Notes under the pieces: model-generated | What the model was told of the DNA's origin: nothing | What the model saw: only the letters and a program-made list of their open reading frames with translations | Databases searched by the model: none | Source of the DNA: Nereocystis luetkeana | Lineage: Eukaryota; Sar; Phaeophyceae; Laminariales; Laminariaceae | NCBI GenBank assembly: GCA_031213475.1 | Contig: JARUPZ010000024.1 | Coordinates: forward strand, 5,550,038-5,614,037 | DNA: 64,000 nucleotides | Direction of reading: 5' to 3' | Shown here: piece after piece, positions 1 through 34,415 of the stretch | Layout of the letters: each line of letters opens with the position of its first letter | Numbering within the stretch: the first letter of the stretch is position 1 | Position numbers and translations under genes: made by a program

Positions 1-224
1 GGCTTGACGAGAAAAAAAATGTTCCAGGGTAGCGTTTATTCCAGTGATCGGAAAAGACGGTCAGATCACCAGACAGACAAAACAACAGACATGCAGACAG
101 ACACGATCGGAGCTCCGGTTATTTATACAGACTCTGGTCATGGGGAGGGGCGGTCAGTCAAAGGGCCAAACAGCGGCGATCTCCCGCATGACTTGGCTCC
201 TCTGAGTTTACTTCCATGCCGTAA

Positions 225-985
225 AACAAAAAGTTCGATGGTAGTTGGAATATACTTCCAGCAACTTTCATGGAAGCATACATCATCTTCCATGGGAGAA
301 ATTATACTCACTCGCAAAAAAGTTGGATGTGCTTCCTCCATTGAAGCTATGTAAGCTTCCATACAACAAATCTACTTCCATCGGATAAGCCACCAATTTC
401 CCCTATACTGCCCTGCTCCCCCGCCCCCCCAGCGGACCCTTCCCCCATTGGGCACCCTGCTCCCAGAACCGTAAGAAAAGTGAACATACTTCCATGCCAG
501 AACCATAAGAAAAGGTGAGGGTACGGGCATACATACCAAGATTTACTTCCATGGACGTACAATCACTTCCAGGAACGAAAACAATTTATATCGGAGTAAA
601 AACACTTCCTCATGGATGGGAGTAAAACAATCAATCTTCCGGTGGATGTGAAACAAACTTTGACGTACGAGTATATATAATATGTGAAAAGTTTCTTCCA
701 CATTACTATTTTTATGTGCTTTCTCGGGAGTAATGACGTCTGATGGAAGCTGGTGGATTTAATCGGAAGTCGATGGACTCTTCTTGTGAGAGTTAATGGC
801 AGCTTCCACGGAACGCGGCTGCGGAAGCTTCAATTGGTGGAAGTTTTTGGAAGTTTCCACAACTTTCATCGACGGCGCAAGCTTCCGCTCACTCCCATGG
901 AAGTACATATGAACATGGAACTACAGTAAGTATAGTTCACTTCCCTGGAAGTACGTGGTGACTTCCGCGGAAGGAAGTAAGTAAA
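225..985. repeat. Degenerate ACTTCCATGG-rich array
   Basis: Short palindrome-like words built on CTTCCATGGAAG recur on both strands across this stretch, with unequal spacing. No open frame or splice-consistent exon is seen, so I treat it as a decayed short-motif repeat. Confidence 0.5.
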
Positions 986-1584
986 TGCAAAAAGGGGAAA
1001 AAAATGTATGTGGTGGACCCAACCGCGGTCTCCTGTTCCATGTTGGATGAGCATCCGAAACAGACGAAACGACCGACAGCCAACGCGTTATGTAGATCGT
1101 TGCTCTAATCGAAACTCGTCAAAATCACGAAAACGAAAACAAAAACGCACTAGCAGTACGTACAGATTTATCCGCACTATACAAGTACCTGGAACATGAT
1201 ATACTTGCCGGTACAAAACAGTACCAGGTAAGTTAGAATTACCTTTTTTCATCAAAACACGACGTCGAGATTTAAACCTGCGTACACTTTCTTACGTTTC
1301 TCCAGCAAACGCAACCTTTGTCTCCCACCCAGGCCGCCCTACACAGCAACACGCATATTCCTTTGTGTCGACGAGACTTTCTCGTCTCAGGTCCTCGATT
1401 TACTCCGATTTCGAGTTCAAGCAACAGCGCGCGCGTGGCGCGGCAAAAGGCAGCGCAGCAGCAGGCCATACCCCAACAGATTATCTTCTTCCCTAAAAGT
1501 CGGGGGAGGGGAGTCAAAACGTTTTGCGCCCCTCCTCTCCAATCAACCCACCAAGCCTTTTCGACAACGACCGCGGCAACGGTT

Positions 1585-2430
1585 AACATCAAGGTCAACG
1601 ATGACGGTGACAATATCGACGGTGAATTCAACGGTAACATCAACGGTAACATCAACGGTAACGTTAACGTCAACGGTGATATCAACGGCAACATCATCGA
1701 CAAAACCAAAGCCACCGGCAACACCAGCCGCAACGCTAACATCAGCAGCAACACCAATGTCAACGGGGACACCAACGCCAACGAACAGGAAGGCGCCGCC
1801 GCCAGCTCCAACGCTAACGCCCCCAGCGCTACCGCCAACGCACTAACACCAAAGCTAACGGCCACGCGAAACACCAACACCAACGCCAACACCAGCGCCT
1901 AAAGCTAAACGCCGAAGCTACCGCCAACGTCAACACCAACGCTAGTGCTGACGCTAACACCATCGCTAACGCTGACGTGTCAACGCCGACGCTAACGCGC
2001 TTACGCCAACGTCGACACTGACGCTAAAGCTAACGCCAATGCACTATAACGCCAATGCACTCACCACCAACGCCGACGCTACAGCGCTACCGTAATCACC
2101 AACACTAACGCCAACGCAAAATCCAACGTTATAGCTGACGCCAACGTTGACGCCGACACCAGCGCCAACGCAAACTCCAGCGCTGACGCTATGATGCCAA
2201 CGCCGCTGACGCCAACGCTAACGCTGACACCAGCGCCAACGCTGACGCCAGCGCATACGCAAACGCCTACGCGAACGGCAAAGCTAACACCAACACACCA
2301 ACGCCAACACCGACGCTAACGCTGACGGAAGCGCTATCACCGGCGGTAACACCGACGCGAACGCTGGAGCTAACACCGACGCAAACGCTGACCGTAACAC
2401 CAACGCTAACGCCCACGGTACTCCAAACAC
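1585..2430. repeat. Imperfect hexamer minisatellite (CAACGC/TAACGC type)
   Basis: About 840 bases of diverged 6-bp units such as CAACGC, TAACGC and CAACAC, ending in a poly-C tract at about 2433-2466. It gives long open frames on both strands rich in Asn/Thr/Ala, which is what a hexamer repeat without stops produces; I do not call a gene. Confidence 0.8.
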
Positions 2431-2689
2431 AGCCCCCCCCCCCCCTCCCCCCCCCCCCCCCCCCCCCTGCCTCCGTCCTTCAACACAACAACTCGCCTTT
2501 TCGTAGCGAGCATCACCACGTAGTATACTTTGCTGTGAACGCATACCCGATATAATCGACGACAAAAAATATGGCCATACCTACTCATTTTCTCTTCTGA
2601 CACCAGAGAAAAGAAGGAGCAAGACGCTTCAAAGCAAGGGGGGGAAATAAACAAGGGTGCGTTTCGCAGGGTATAGAATCTGGGCGTAC

Positions 2690-3030
2690 CCGGCTATATA
2701 CCCGAGTAAGACCAAAACCACTAGGTTTGACGCGCTGGAGTACCCGAGTAACTACCCGGGTACATACCCGAGTATGACCAAATCAACCAGGTTTAGTACC
2801 TGGTTTATCCGAGTAACTACCCGGGTATGACCAAATGAACCGGGTTTGGTACCCTGGAGTACCAGAGGGACTACCCGAGTAACTATCCAAGTAATACCCG
2901 TATAACAAAAAATGGTACCCTGGAATTGGTACCCTGAAGCTTCCGAGTACCTACCCGAGAAAATACCTGAGTAATTACTCAAGTATCACCAAAACTGTAC
3001 CCGGGAGCCTTAGAGTATATTATACCCTAC
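2690..3030. repeat. Imperfect minisatellite TACCCGAGTAACTACCCGGG
   Basis: Units built from TACCCGAGTA and ACTACCCGGGTA repeat with drift over about 340 bases. Several units contain TACCTGG or TACCCTGG, close to the dispersed TACCWGGTA motif, so this array is a possible source or relative of that word. Confidence 0.7.
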
Positions 3031-4907
3031 TCAGCACACCCGTAAGAATCCACCTACGCCAAGCCTCCAGCAGTATCGAAAGCATGATTACCGAAAAAAA
3101 AACGAGTTTCTCCATCTTCTCGGAGCCAGTGGTAACGGAAAACGGAACGAAAACGAACCACAAACCGCACCAGCAAAAAAATAAAACAGACAAGAAACCG
3201 AAGAAACACGATAACAAAAGGCACAGGGAGAGAAACATAAAAAAAGCAAGCTAGAAAGAAAGACAGAAAGAAATAAAGCGGCGCAGAAAAACAAAAAAGA
3301 GAAGCAGGAGCCTGCGTGCACAGCAAAAAAGCACGAAGAAATGGGTATCTCTTAAAAATGAATGAAAGAAAAGCAAAAACAAAAAACAAAAAAAAAGGAA
3401 AAGCGAGAGGAGCCAGCCACCGTGCACAGCAAAAAAGTACGAGCAAGGCGAAACCTCGAATCAACTGAAACCCAAAAATGTTCCGAACGCCAATCAATCA
3501 ACCAATCAATCGATCAAGCAACCAAGCACTCACTGTAAAAGGGGCCGAATGTCAGCCGACAGGTAGGTACAATACTGGTAGGGTATATCTTCTTCGGGCT
3601 ATTATAAAAAAATAGCGACGAACCTTCCCGACATTTCCACAAAACCAATCGCCCGTCCTCATGGTTTTCGCTATAACACCTACGTACCTGGTACGACATA
3701 TCACTACATCTTCACCCTGGGGAAGACCCTCCCCCCTCCCCCCCCCCCAACCCCCAACCCCCCTCCCTTCCCCTCCCACTTTAAGCTCCCCCCCCCCCCC
3801 TCCCCCACGACCACACCCACAGGACAGAAAGCAAAGGATGGGTACTCATCGAAACCATCCCCGTTTAGGCGTCCGCCTTTTCCTAATCGAAACCCCAATT
3901 AAATAGAACAAAAGAAATACACACCTACACAACGACACAATAGCAGTAATTGCTTTTCTCGCCCATCTGGAAAACAGCACAATTAACAGCGTTGCCTCCC
4001 TCCCCACCCCATCCCCACACCCTCTCTCGCGACAGCAGAGCGCGGGGTATCGGGGTATCCCTTCGGGGTAACGGGGTATATTTCTCGTCCAATTGGATGG
4101 CAGCACTCTCACAAGTGTTGCCCCGACCCCCGCCGCCCCACCCTGCGCCCTCTCCCACGACAAAAAACTACGAGGTAGCGGAGTATTGGGGTAGCGGGGT
4201 AAATATAGCTATAGCACTTGCCTCCAGGGACGAGAAAAACGAGAAGAAAAAAAAAAGAACAAAATAAATAAAAAATAAAAATAAAACCCGACGACAGAAA
4301 ACAGTCCACAAAAAACAACCACACGTCTTTTTCGCATCGAAAAGCCATCCTACCCGCAACGTCGGATACACTTGCGATACAACCACGCACGCACAGACTC
4401 CACCCCCCCACCCCCCCCCCTTCTCCTTCGCCCTCTCCAAACCTCCACTCCTCCCACTCCCCCCCCCCCGCGCCCCTCCCCTCGGCCATTAGGAGCCTCA
4501 TTCCGCTGTGAGAACCCACCCAGGACCTTCCTTCTGCCTCATTAACATGATTACGATAGGCACACAAGCAGAGGGACCCCCCGGGGCAATACTTCCATAT
4601 GGCTGGAACGCAGAAAACATATTATTACCAGGTAGGATACCGTACATGGCTTTTAGCACCTGGACCTCTCTCTGAAAAGGCTTGCAGTACTTGAACCTCT
4701 GAAAAAAAAAACGGTTTTTTTTTCTTGTTTTTGCTGTCGTTTTGCACCGGGACTTTTCGAAATAAACGGAGGGGTTTCGACACAGGAGGGGGGCGACCGG
4801 CGGCCCTGGCCCTGCCCTGCCCGGCCCGGCCAATCAGAACTCGAAGTCTTCGGGGCGTTCCTCTCGACGCTGTTCTCGCTGGTAAGAAAAAAAAAAAAAA
4901 AAACGAA

Positions 4908-4908
<1 letters not shown>

Positions 4909-4986
<78 letters not shown>
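4909..4986. repeat. (GGCA)n microsatellite
   Basis: About 19 uninterrupted GGCA units next to an A-tract. The frames through it encode only Ala-Cys-Leu-Pro or Arg-Gln-Ala-Gly repeats and are not counted as genes. Confidence 0.95.
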
Positions 4987-5525
4987 TGCGCAGCCGGGCT
5001 CACGTCAGGGATCGCGATTAGGTAAAAGCACAAGCGCGCGCTTGACTCGCATTTTTTTACGTCGCCTTGTTTGGTGCCCAAGACAAAAACACGATGACAC
5101 GCTTTTGTGTGGCTTTTGTTTGTTTTGTCTCCTTCAGAAAAAAATGTTTCAGAAAAAAAAAAATTGTTTCAGAAGTTGCAAGACGCATGAGACGTAACAG
5201 AACAAGCTAGCGCAGCATGGCGATACATGTTCTGCAACACGCCCCCCGTTTCTAAGCGGCCGGTAAGACAACAGTTCTTAGAACTGTGCTGCGTCCTCAG
5301 GAACTCACGATTAACAACTAATCCGGAGGTGCCGCTATCCAACAACAGACTGACTTCTTATAGTTAGTCGTAAATCGGCTGGAGTTAGTCGGTAAGTCGG
5401 CTGGAGCAGGTCTGTAAGTCGGCTGGCGTAGTCAGCTGATGGCCAGCCGACTTGCCGACTCAAGCCAAGCGGGCAAAGCGAGACAGATCACCCGCCCCCC
5501 CCCCCCCCCCTTCCCAGGCACAAAC

Positions 5526-5702
5526 AGTAGGATGCGGGTCACCCCACATGCGACTCGCCGAACACCTCACGGTAGCGCTTCGCGCCTGGTGCAAGCAGTG
5601 TATGCCTGGTCGGTGAAAAACCCGACGTGCTCCGTCCAGGCATTACAAAAGGGATTCGAGGGTCTATGGGCATACGACTACGGCCATGCATGATATCGAG
5701 TA
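5526..5702 (-). mobile_element. Family D (SINE-like) fragment
   Basis: Minus-strand copy of the family D 5' part: it holds the reverse complements of GGCCGTAGTCGTATG, of ACCCTCG before a CCGGGACGGAG-like block, and of GTGAGGTGTTCGGCGAGTCG. It abuts poly-C, as several other copies do. Confidence 0.7.
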
Positions 5703-6191
5703 CACTCCCCCCCCCCCTCCCCCCTCCCTCCCCGGCCGCGGTTGCCCCGGACAAAACAGGAAATAATTTTCTCGCCTTCAACAAGCCTTCCAACAACCAT
5801 GGAAACCCAATAAGTCGGGACAGTCGACAACCTCCAGGAAACGACTAACTCCCAGTCTGACTATTCACAACACTGTCGTTCAATTGGCGAGTTTAGGCGT
5901 CTGACTCACGGCTCTACGTAGCAAACAATCTACCGCTTTCGAGTTTTTTTTTTTGTTTTCCATCTCGGCTCCCACAGGAGTATTACCATGTACGAACGAA
6001 TTTCTGATGTAGAGGGCGCTAAAGCATACCACTCTCGTCTCAAAAAAATGAAGATCGTTTTTACTTTGATGTCAGTATCCAGACGGCGCGTATATTCACG
6101 ACCGGTGGTATGGCTTGTCACGTTGCCTGAAGCTTTACGACAGCAACCAAAATACCTCGCTGCGCGGCATCCCCCAGCTGCAGCCACCACA

Positions 6192-28411
<22,220 letters not shown>

Positions 28412-28544
28412 CTGTATACGGCGAGCACACCACACCACACCACAACACAGCGTACGCAACACAAGAATTCCAGCCAACAGAAGCAACACACAGGCATGTA
28501 CGCAAGCAGCACAGACACACACAGACACACACCGACGGATGCAA

Positions 28545-28880
28545 ACGACCAGGACACATGACAGGACCAAACAGGACAAAACAGGTCAAGACAGGACAGG
28601 ACATCACAGGACAGGACAAGACAGGACAAGACAGGACAGGACCGGACAGGAGAGGACGGGAGAGGACAAGACAAGACAAGACAGGACCAGATAAAACAGG
28701 ACAGGACAGGACAGGACGAGACAGGGCCGGACAGCGGACAGGACAGGACGGACACGACAGGACATGACAACATAAGACAGGAACGGCACAGGACAGGACA
28801 ACGGGACAGGACAGGACAAGGCAGGGCAGGACAGGACAGTGCAAAACGGTACAACAGGACAAGACAGGGCAGCAAGGGGG
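28545..28880. repeat. ACAGGACAGG-type short tandem repeat
   Basis: Imperfect AGGAC/ACAGG units over about 330 bases upstream of the first recognised kinase exon. Ser/Cys/Pro/Val frames through it are artefacts. Confidence 0.9.
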
Positions 28881-29086
28881 GCGGAAAGGTATAAACAGGT
28901 CAGCAGTGGCGGTATAGCGTCAACAATGTCATCATTCCCGCATTCTTACACAACTCAAAAAACCTTTACGAGCACACACAAAGTTCTCCGAAACGCATCT
29001 GACACAAAATCCAAGTAACGCCCCCGACAACGAGGGAGCAGCTCGAAGGGGGTTAAAACCTTATTATTAATAGGGCTGCAAGTCAA

Positions 29087-29358
29087 AGAAATACAAGCAC
29101 CCGTGGCGCACGTTGTTGTGGCCATTCTTCATCTCGAGGCCCTGTTAGGGCTGCAGTCCCGTCTTTGGGACAAACCGCTCACAATTGTGAGCGGTTTGTC
29201 CCAAAGACGGGACTGCAGCCCTAACAGGGCCTCGAGATGAAGAATGGCCACAACAACGCAATTGTGAGCGGTTTGTCCCAAAGACGGGACTGCAGCCCTA
29301 ACAGGGCCTCGAGATGAAGAATGGCCACAACAACGTGCGCCACGGGTGCTTGTATTTC
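29087..29358. repeat. Perfect long inverted repeat with a duplicated arm segment
   Basis: A left arm of about 100 bp (from AAATACAAGCACCCGTGG to the centre ACAATTGT) is repeated exactly in inverse. The segment from TGAGCGGTTTGTCCC to GGCCACAACAACG then appears a second time before the arm finishes with CACGGGTGCTTGTATTT. A family C-like core (GGGCTGCAGTCCCG) lies inside each arm. Confidence 0.85.
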
Positions 29359-29489
29359 GTTTTTTTAGCCACGATTATATACGACGTTCTGGTACGTGTA
29401 AGCACGGAGTCAGGCTGTTGACTATTCCAGTGGCATGTGTGAGGGATAAGAGCTACGGGTAGGGTCATGTTGCTCTCGCCGCTGCCGTG

Positions 29490-29630
29490 CATACACACAT
29501 ACATACATACATACATACATACATACATACATACATACATACATACATACCTATACATACATACATACATACATACATACATACATGCATACATATATAC
29601 GTACATACATACGTACACACATACGTACGT
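29490..29630. repeat. (CATA)n microsatellite
   Basis: Near-perfect ACATACAT units, partly drifting to ACGTACGT at the end. Confidence 0.95.
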
Positions 29631-29644
29631 ACGACTCCTTGCAC

Positions 29645-29756
29645 TATTACGGGGGACCATTGTGAACAGGACCTATTGTCAGTAAAAATAGGGACGTACC
29701 AGGGTATAGGTTTTTGTGTCTACAGTAGGTCCTATTTAGTATGGCCCCCCGCAATA
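29645..29756 (+). mobile_element. Family A element
   Basis: TATTACGGGGGACCATTG to GGCCCCCCGCAATA, with TACCAGGGTA in place of the usual TATATA before GGTTTTTGTG. Confidence 0.85.
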
Positions 29757-29901
29757 CGGTGTCTACAGCAGTAGGACACGGCAGTGGTGTGTGTGTTTAT
29801 CATCCTCCCAATCGTGCAGTGGCCGTCGCAAAAAAAAAAAAAGGTCTCTTTTTCACCGTCAAGTTCCCCCTCCGAAGTCCCAAGAGGCTTACGATAAACC
29901 C

Positions 29902-30659
29902 GTTTCCTATGCGGTTCGATTTTTGAGCTTCAGATTTTGGCCCGATCGCCTTTTCAGATGTGATGTTGGCAAATCGAAACAGCCTTCCTATGCGGAAAAA
30001 TCAGATTTATTGTGTGTGTAGAGATTTGAGCAAACGCCGAGACCAACTGCTGTTTTTGTGGTTTGGCGCCGCGAAGAGACGCGCTGGGTGCGCTACACTG
30101 TGCGTAGGACCCAAGCGTCCGAGCCAAGGCTGACCATCTCTGGTCTGGCGGCGAAGAGACGTGGCGAGTGCGCTAGAGCCACCTGTCTTGGTATTTTGGG
30201 TTCCATGTTTTGACTGACTGCTGCTACTGTACAGCAGTGTACGTACAAGTACTCGTACGTATCCACGGAGAGGTGCGTGCCGAGTGCGCTTCTCTTGGTC
30301 TCTAGGCCCGAGCCCGCGCCAGGCGACTGACGTCTGGCCACGGAGGGTCGCGCCGCCCGCCGCCCCGAAGCGACGCCGCTATACAGCTGTGTAACCTTCC
30401 AACTCATCGATCGTTCTGCTGCTGTTTGCTGCTATGGATAACATCTTGAATTTAGAGAGCATCCCATTTTTCGATTTGAAAATCTGATGACCCAGGTCGT
30501 CGGATTTTGGGCCAAAATCCGACGACTTGGGTCATCGGATTCTCAAATCGAAAAAATTCCCGTCAGATTTTGCATATTTCGACTGCATAAGCAGGGTCAT
30601 TCGTTTTTGAGATCGAAAAATACAAATCTGAAGCTCGAAATCGAACCGCATAGGAAACA
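29902..30659. mobile_element. Candidate DNA transposon with about 35-bp terminal inverted repeats
   Basis: GTTTCCTATGCGGTTCGATT then GAGCTTCAGATTT at the left end is matched by CAAATCTGAAGCTCGAAATC then GAACCGCATAGGAAAC at the right end. The 760-bp interior holds no clear transposase, an internal palindrome at 30472-30550 and a small direct duplication around GAAGAGACG (30073 and 30153). Probably non-autonomous. Confidence 0.65.
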
Positions 30660-30660
30660 G

Positions 30661-30882
30661 CCTAAGGGCAACAATTGCAGTCAGTCCCGTGTTGGGGGGC
30701 AAATCACTCGACCTCCAAGCAGTTTGTCCCCAAAGAAAAACGGGACTATTACGGGGGACCATAGTTATTAGCACCAAAATTGTTAGTAAAATGGTTAAAT
30801 ATATACCAGGTAGGTTTTTATGTGTACCACAGGTCCTATTAACTATGGTCCCCCGTAATAGTCTGTGGTCCTAAAAAGCGTT
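30661..30882. mobile_element. Family C element split by family A
   Basis: The left arm TGCAGTCAGTCCCG and the GTTTGTCCCCAAAG segment are followed by ACGGGAC, then a complete family A element, then TGTGGTCCTAAAAAGCG as the right end. Confidence 0.8.
30747..30860 (+). mobile_element. Family A element nested in family C, with exact TACCAGG insert
   Basis: TATTACGGGGGACCATAG to GTCCCCCGTAATA. Removing TACCAGG (30804-30810) restores the family consensus GGTTAAATATATAGG exactly. Confidence 0.9.
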
Positions 30883-31317
30883 TCGACCCCGTCAGCTAAG
30901 GCTGCAGTCTACAGAAACCAAACGCATGATCATAATTCCAAGTGTTTTGTTCCCACGATGTGGGCTATCTCACGAGGGGGGTTGACTCAAAACTCTGCTG
31001 TTGTTACTTGTACGTGGTATAGGAAGATCGATAATCTGAACGGAAGATGAAAAAAACATGGCCCAAGAACGAACGAACGAACGAACGATAACCACACACA
31101 AGTTGTTTTTCTCACATCAATATCATGTCCAACGTAGTGAGCACGTGGTCACTAGGGAAGGCTTCGGGAACCGGAGGGGAAGAATACCTCAGGGGAAAAT
31201 GTATGTAACCGAATCAAATAAGACAAAAAAAACAGGGAAGAAACGCGTCACGGCTGGAACACACCGTATACCTCGTAAGAAGGAAAAAGGTACCAGGTAT
31301 ATAGTAATACACGGGAG

Positions 31318-31610
31318 ATAAGATAATATAACAACACACGGGTGATAACATAACATAACAACACACAGGTGATAAGATAACATAACAACAAACGGGTGGT
31401 AAGATAATATAACACACGGGTAACAAGAACACACGGGTTACAAGATCCTACCACAAGACACGGGTGATAACATACTATACCAACACGGGTGATAAGATAA
31501 AACAGTAACACACGGGTGATAAGATAACATAACAACACACGGGTGATAAGATAACATAACAACAAACGGGTGACAAGATAATACAACAACACACGAGTGA
31601 TAAGATAACA
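31318..31610. repeat. 28-bp minisatellite (ACACGGGTGATAAGATAACA)
   Basis: About ten imperfect units containing CACGGGTGATAAGATAAC and ATAACAACA. Spacer-like parts are not unique, so it is not a CRISPR array. It leads directly into a segment (31615-31735) that is repeated at 38610-38720. Confidence 0.85.
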
Positions 31611-31611
31611 G

Positions 31612-31735
31612 AGCCCTCCCGGACGAATTCCAGGGCTGGCTCTCTCTCGACAACGGGGAGAGCGTAAAAACGCCGATCGACGGTTCGGGTCTGCATCTAC
31701 ACGGCAAAAGACGTCGACGAGGTATTTTCCAAAAA
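31612..31735. repeat. Dispersed repeat shared with 38610-38720
   Basis: Contains CCTCCCGGACGAATTCCAGG and GACAACGGGGAGAGCGTA, matched with about one third changes at 38610-38720. Both copies follow GGGTGATAA-ATAACA units. Origin unknown. Confidence 0.6.
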
Positions 31736-32065
31736 AGAAAAGCAAAGCCGCCATTTTCGTGTTTCGTGCGCCTCACCCTCGTGTTTCGAAAACGAAACCG
31801 CCTCAGGAGAAACTTTTTGTCCCAGAGGGAGTGTCATCACTTTGCGTGTTCCAGCAATAGTGCCGATCCCTTTGTTGTGGTGCCGGTACGTACGCGCCAG
31901 CCAACAACACTGGCACTATATACAGCGGCAACCAACCGGCACTAATTACTCCGCACACCGCCACACAGGTTGACAATCCCCATCTGTGTGCCAAGCGATT
32001 TCACCGGCACCACTCAACCGGTACATATAATAGAGGGACCACCACTATACCGATGTATACGGAAA

Positions 32066-32093
32066 CCTAGCCCTAACCCTAACCCTGGGGTTT
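32066..32093. repeat. Short interstitial telomere-like CCCTAA repeat
   Basis: Three to four CCCTAA units between unrelated single-copy sequence. It is far too short to be a chromosome end. Confidence 0.7.
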
Positions 32094-33392
32094 ACTATTA
32101 ATACCTGTAGACCGTCCTAGCCGAGTGGGGTCTGTGTATGAAACCGCTCTTTGCACAAAATGCTCCCGGCCTCTCGGGCTAGTCGTCGTTGCGTACGTCG
32201 CCTGCTGCCATCTGTCGCTAAGCTACCCAGCTTAGGCTACGTAGTCGTTTGGCGTACGTCGCCCCCTGTCAGCTTCTGGCGCCAAAAGCTAGCCTAGTTT
32301 CTCCTAAAATATAATAAGTCGTACCTGAAAGCTCGGCTAAGTAGTCGTCCCGACCGCATGGTACAAAAGTATATTAGCGTCCACATTTCACGACGACGGT
32401 AAATATGTGTTGAGTGTTAGGTACCAAATGTATCTCCAGGGCTGTTCACCCGTCCGGTCAAACACTCGCGGTTTGGGTCGGATCGGGTCGGGTCGGGTCG
32501 GGTCACTTCCGACCAGACCCAACCCGACCCGACTCGGCCCGTGAGACTCCAATACCTCCCGATCCGACCCGACCCGTGAGGCTTTGAATATCTCCTGACC
32601 CGACCCGCGGGTCCGATCGCGACCCGTGAAAAACGCTGGATTTTTCACATATACAAGCGCTTCTGCGCCGGCCGAGGGTATTTTCTCGCGCTGCCGCTAA
32701 ACAGCGCATGTTTGGGCCCCGTTCGAGCTCCGTGGCGCGTGCTCTGGGCGCCCAAAGTCAATCGCAGGCTCGCTCTTCGTCAAGGGGTCAAGTTCCGCCC
32801 CGGCGAACCGGGTCATGGAAACCACAATCTGCAGTGCTCTTGCTGTTGTGTTATATGATCACGCACGAGTACCACTTTTGAAATCTTGATACTTGTTCGA
32901 GGCGGCCACGGTGCAACAGCAAGGCTCGCGCTTCGAGCGGTTTGCGTTTGTGGTAAGCCACGAACGAACGGTGTCCCTGTGTGTGCGGGCGTGCGGGCGT
33001 GTGCGCGTTGTGCAGGCAGTTCACTACAGCCCACTCGTCTTACAGCAAGTACGATCAACTTAATTTCGCCGTGAGAAGAGCTCCGCGTCCTCTTGCTCAC
33101 ACAGATACTGTACCGATAGTCTCTCTTTTACTGCCCCTGCTGTGCGTGTGAGCGGCAGTGTTGCGATATCGCGCTCTTCCCGTCTGTGCGTGTCATCATA
33201 GGACCCACAGTATGACCCTACTGGTAGGAACCAGGGACGCAATGTCAAGAAGAGCGGAGCAATTTCAGTGTCTAATTTTATTTGTTTTACGAGCTCCGCT
33301 GTCTGCTGCCTCTGTATCCGCAACATACAAACTCTTCGCTTTGTGGCAGCCACGGTGCAACAACACCAGCCGCACCTGCAAGGTATTTCCTA

Positions 33393-33501
33393 GATTACGG
33401 GGGGCCATAGTTAATAGGACCAAATATTGATAGTAGAAACGGTTTAATGTGTAGGTTTTTATGTATACCACAGCTCCTATTAACTATGGTCCCCCGTAAT
33501 A
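33393..33501 (+). mobile_element. Family A element
   Basis: GATTACGGGGGGCCATAG to GTCCCCCGTAATA with AATATTGATAGTAG core. Confidence 0.9.
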
Positions 33502-34019
33502 GGTGACAGCCACGAGCGGTGCTTCTGTGTGTATACGCCTGTGCGTGCTATCCCAAGGGACACAATCTGGACGACTTCAACCCCGAAAATTCTCTGAAAA
33601 ACAAAAGCACCCACGCGGTGCACAGCAGCAGTGCAACAACAGCGTTGCAACAACGGAGGCACAACAGCAGCGGACCCCAGGCTCGTACACAAAACAAAGC
33701 GATGTCTGCGGTGTTCACCCCGTTTCACCTCGCAAAAAAAAAACGGAGGTTTTCAAGCCAACCACGCCAAGAAGGGGAGCCTTGCAAGCGAATCTAGGAT
33801 CCGCGGTAGATGACCTACAGCCGATCATGATGTGTGCCATGTCGTGGTACGGTCGTGATCTGTTCGCTATGTGGTACGGTTCCCCCCTTCGCTGTTAAGG
33901 CTGACCACTAAAATAAGCAGTTTCCCTTCTCCGTCGAGATAGCCAATCACAAAACAGACACGTGCAGCAGTACTACTGCGGTGTACCTGGTACTACTGCT
34001 TGTAGCAGAACGCTTGCAC

Positions 34020-34165
34020 GCCTCGGGCAGACAGATGATGATCTATCTGATCTGTCTACAGATAGATCATCTAGTTCCTCGCGTGCCGTTGTGAAAGGCC
34101 ATGCAGACTACACGGGTCCCACCCGCCAACATGAGATATACGTAGATCGTACAAAATTGGGAGTA
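34020..34165 (+). repeat. Dispersed repeat G, copy 1
   Basis: GATGATCTATCTGATCTGTC, AGATCATCTAGTTCCTC, GCCGTTGTGAAAGGC and ACGGGTCCCACCCGCC occur in the same order at 39790-39970 and, inverted, at about 37850-38050. Confidence 0.65.
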
Positions 34166-34317
34166 GATATATCTGACATGGAAGATCTAGATCATGAACG
34201 GTATGAGGAGCGACTATCTACCCGTTCGAGGTGTGAACGTGGAATCCTCGCATCTCCTTTTACCTTACACCGTTCACATCTGCGATGTGCGTACTTTGTG
34301 CGGGTTCTTCCTCACAC

Positions 34318-34415
34318 TTAACCCTTTTAGAACCGCAGTCCCGTTTCGAGGACAATACCACTCAAATTCCAACCAGTTTGTCCGAAAAACGGGGCTGCGG
34401 TCCTGAGAGGGTCAA
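34318..34415. mobile_element. Family C element
   Basis: TTAACCCTTTTAGAACCGC to GCGGTCCTGAGAGGGTCAA. Confidence 0.85.

Larger units (their letters stand above)
3031..6191. other. No gene seen; homopolymer-rich intergenic DNA
   Basis: A-rich tracts at about 3160-3470, several poly-C tracts, a GGCA array and a family D fragment fill this stretch, which is downstream of the kinase gene. No frame has splice-consistent, protein-like content. Confidence 0.6.

Noticed and set aside
1318-1902. Asn/Thr-rich 194-residue frame
   Set aside because: Mostly the CAACGC hexamer array; no splice sites or conserved motif.
31318-31610. CRISPR-like regular repeats
   Set aside because: Units are contiguous with no unique spacers and the genome is eukaryotic; it is a minisatellite.
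32066-32093. Telomere end
   Set aside because: Only three to four CCCTAA units flanked by ordinary sequence on both sides.
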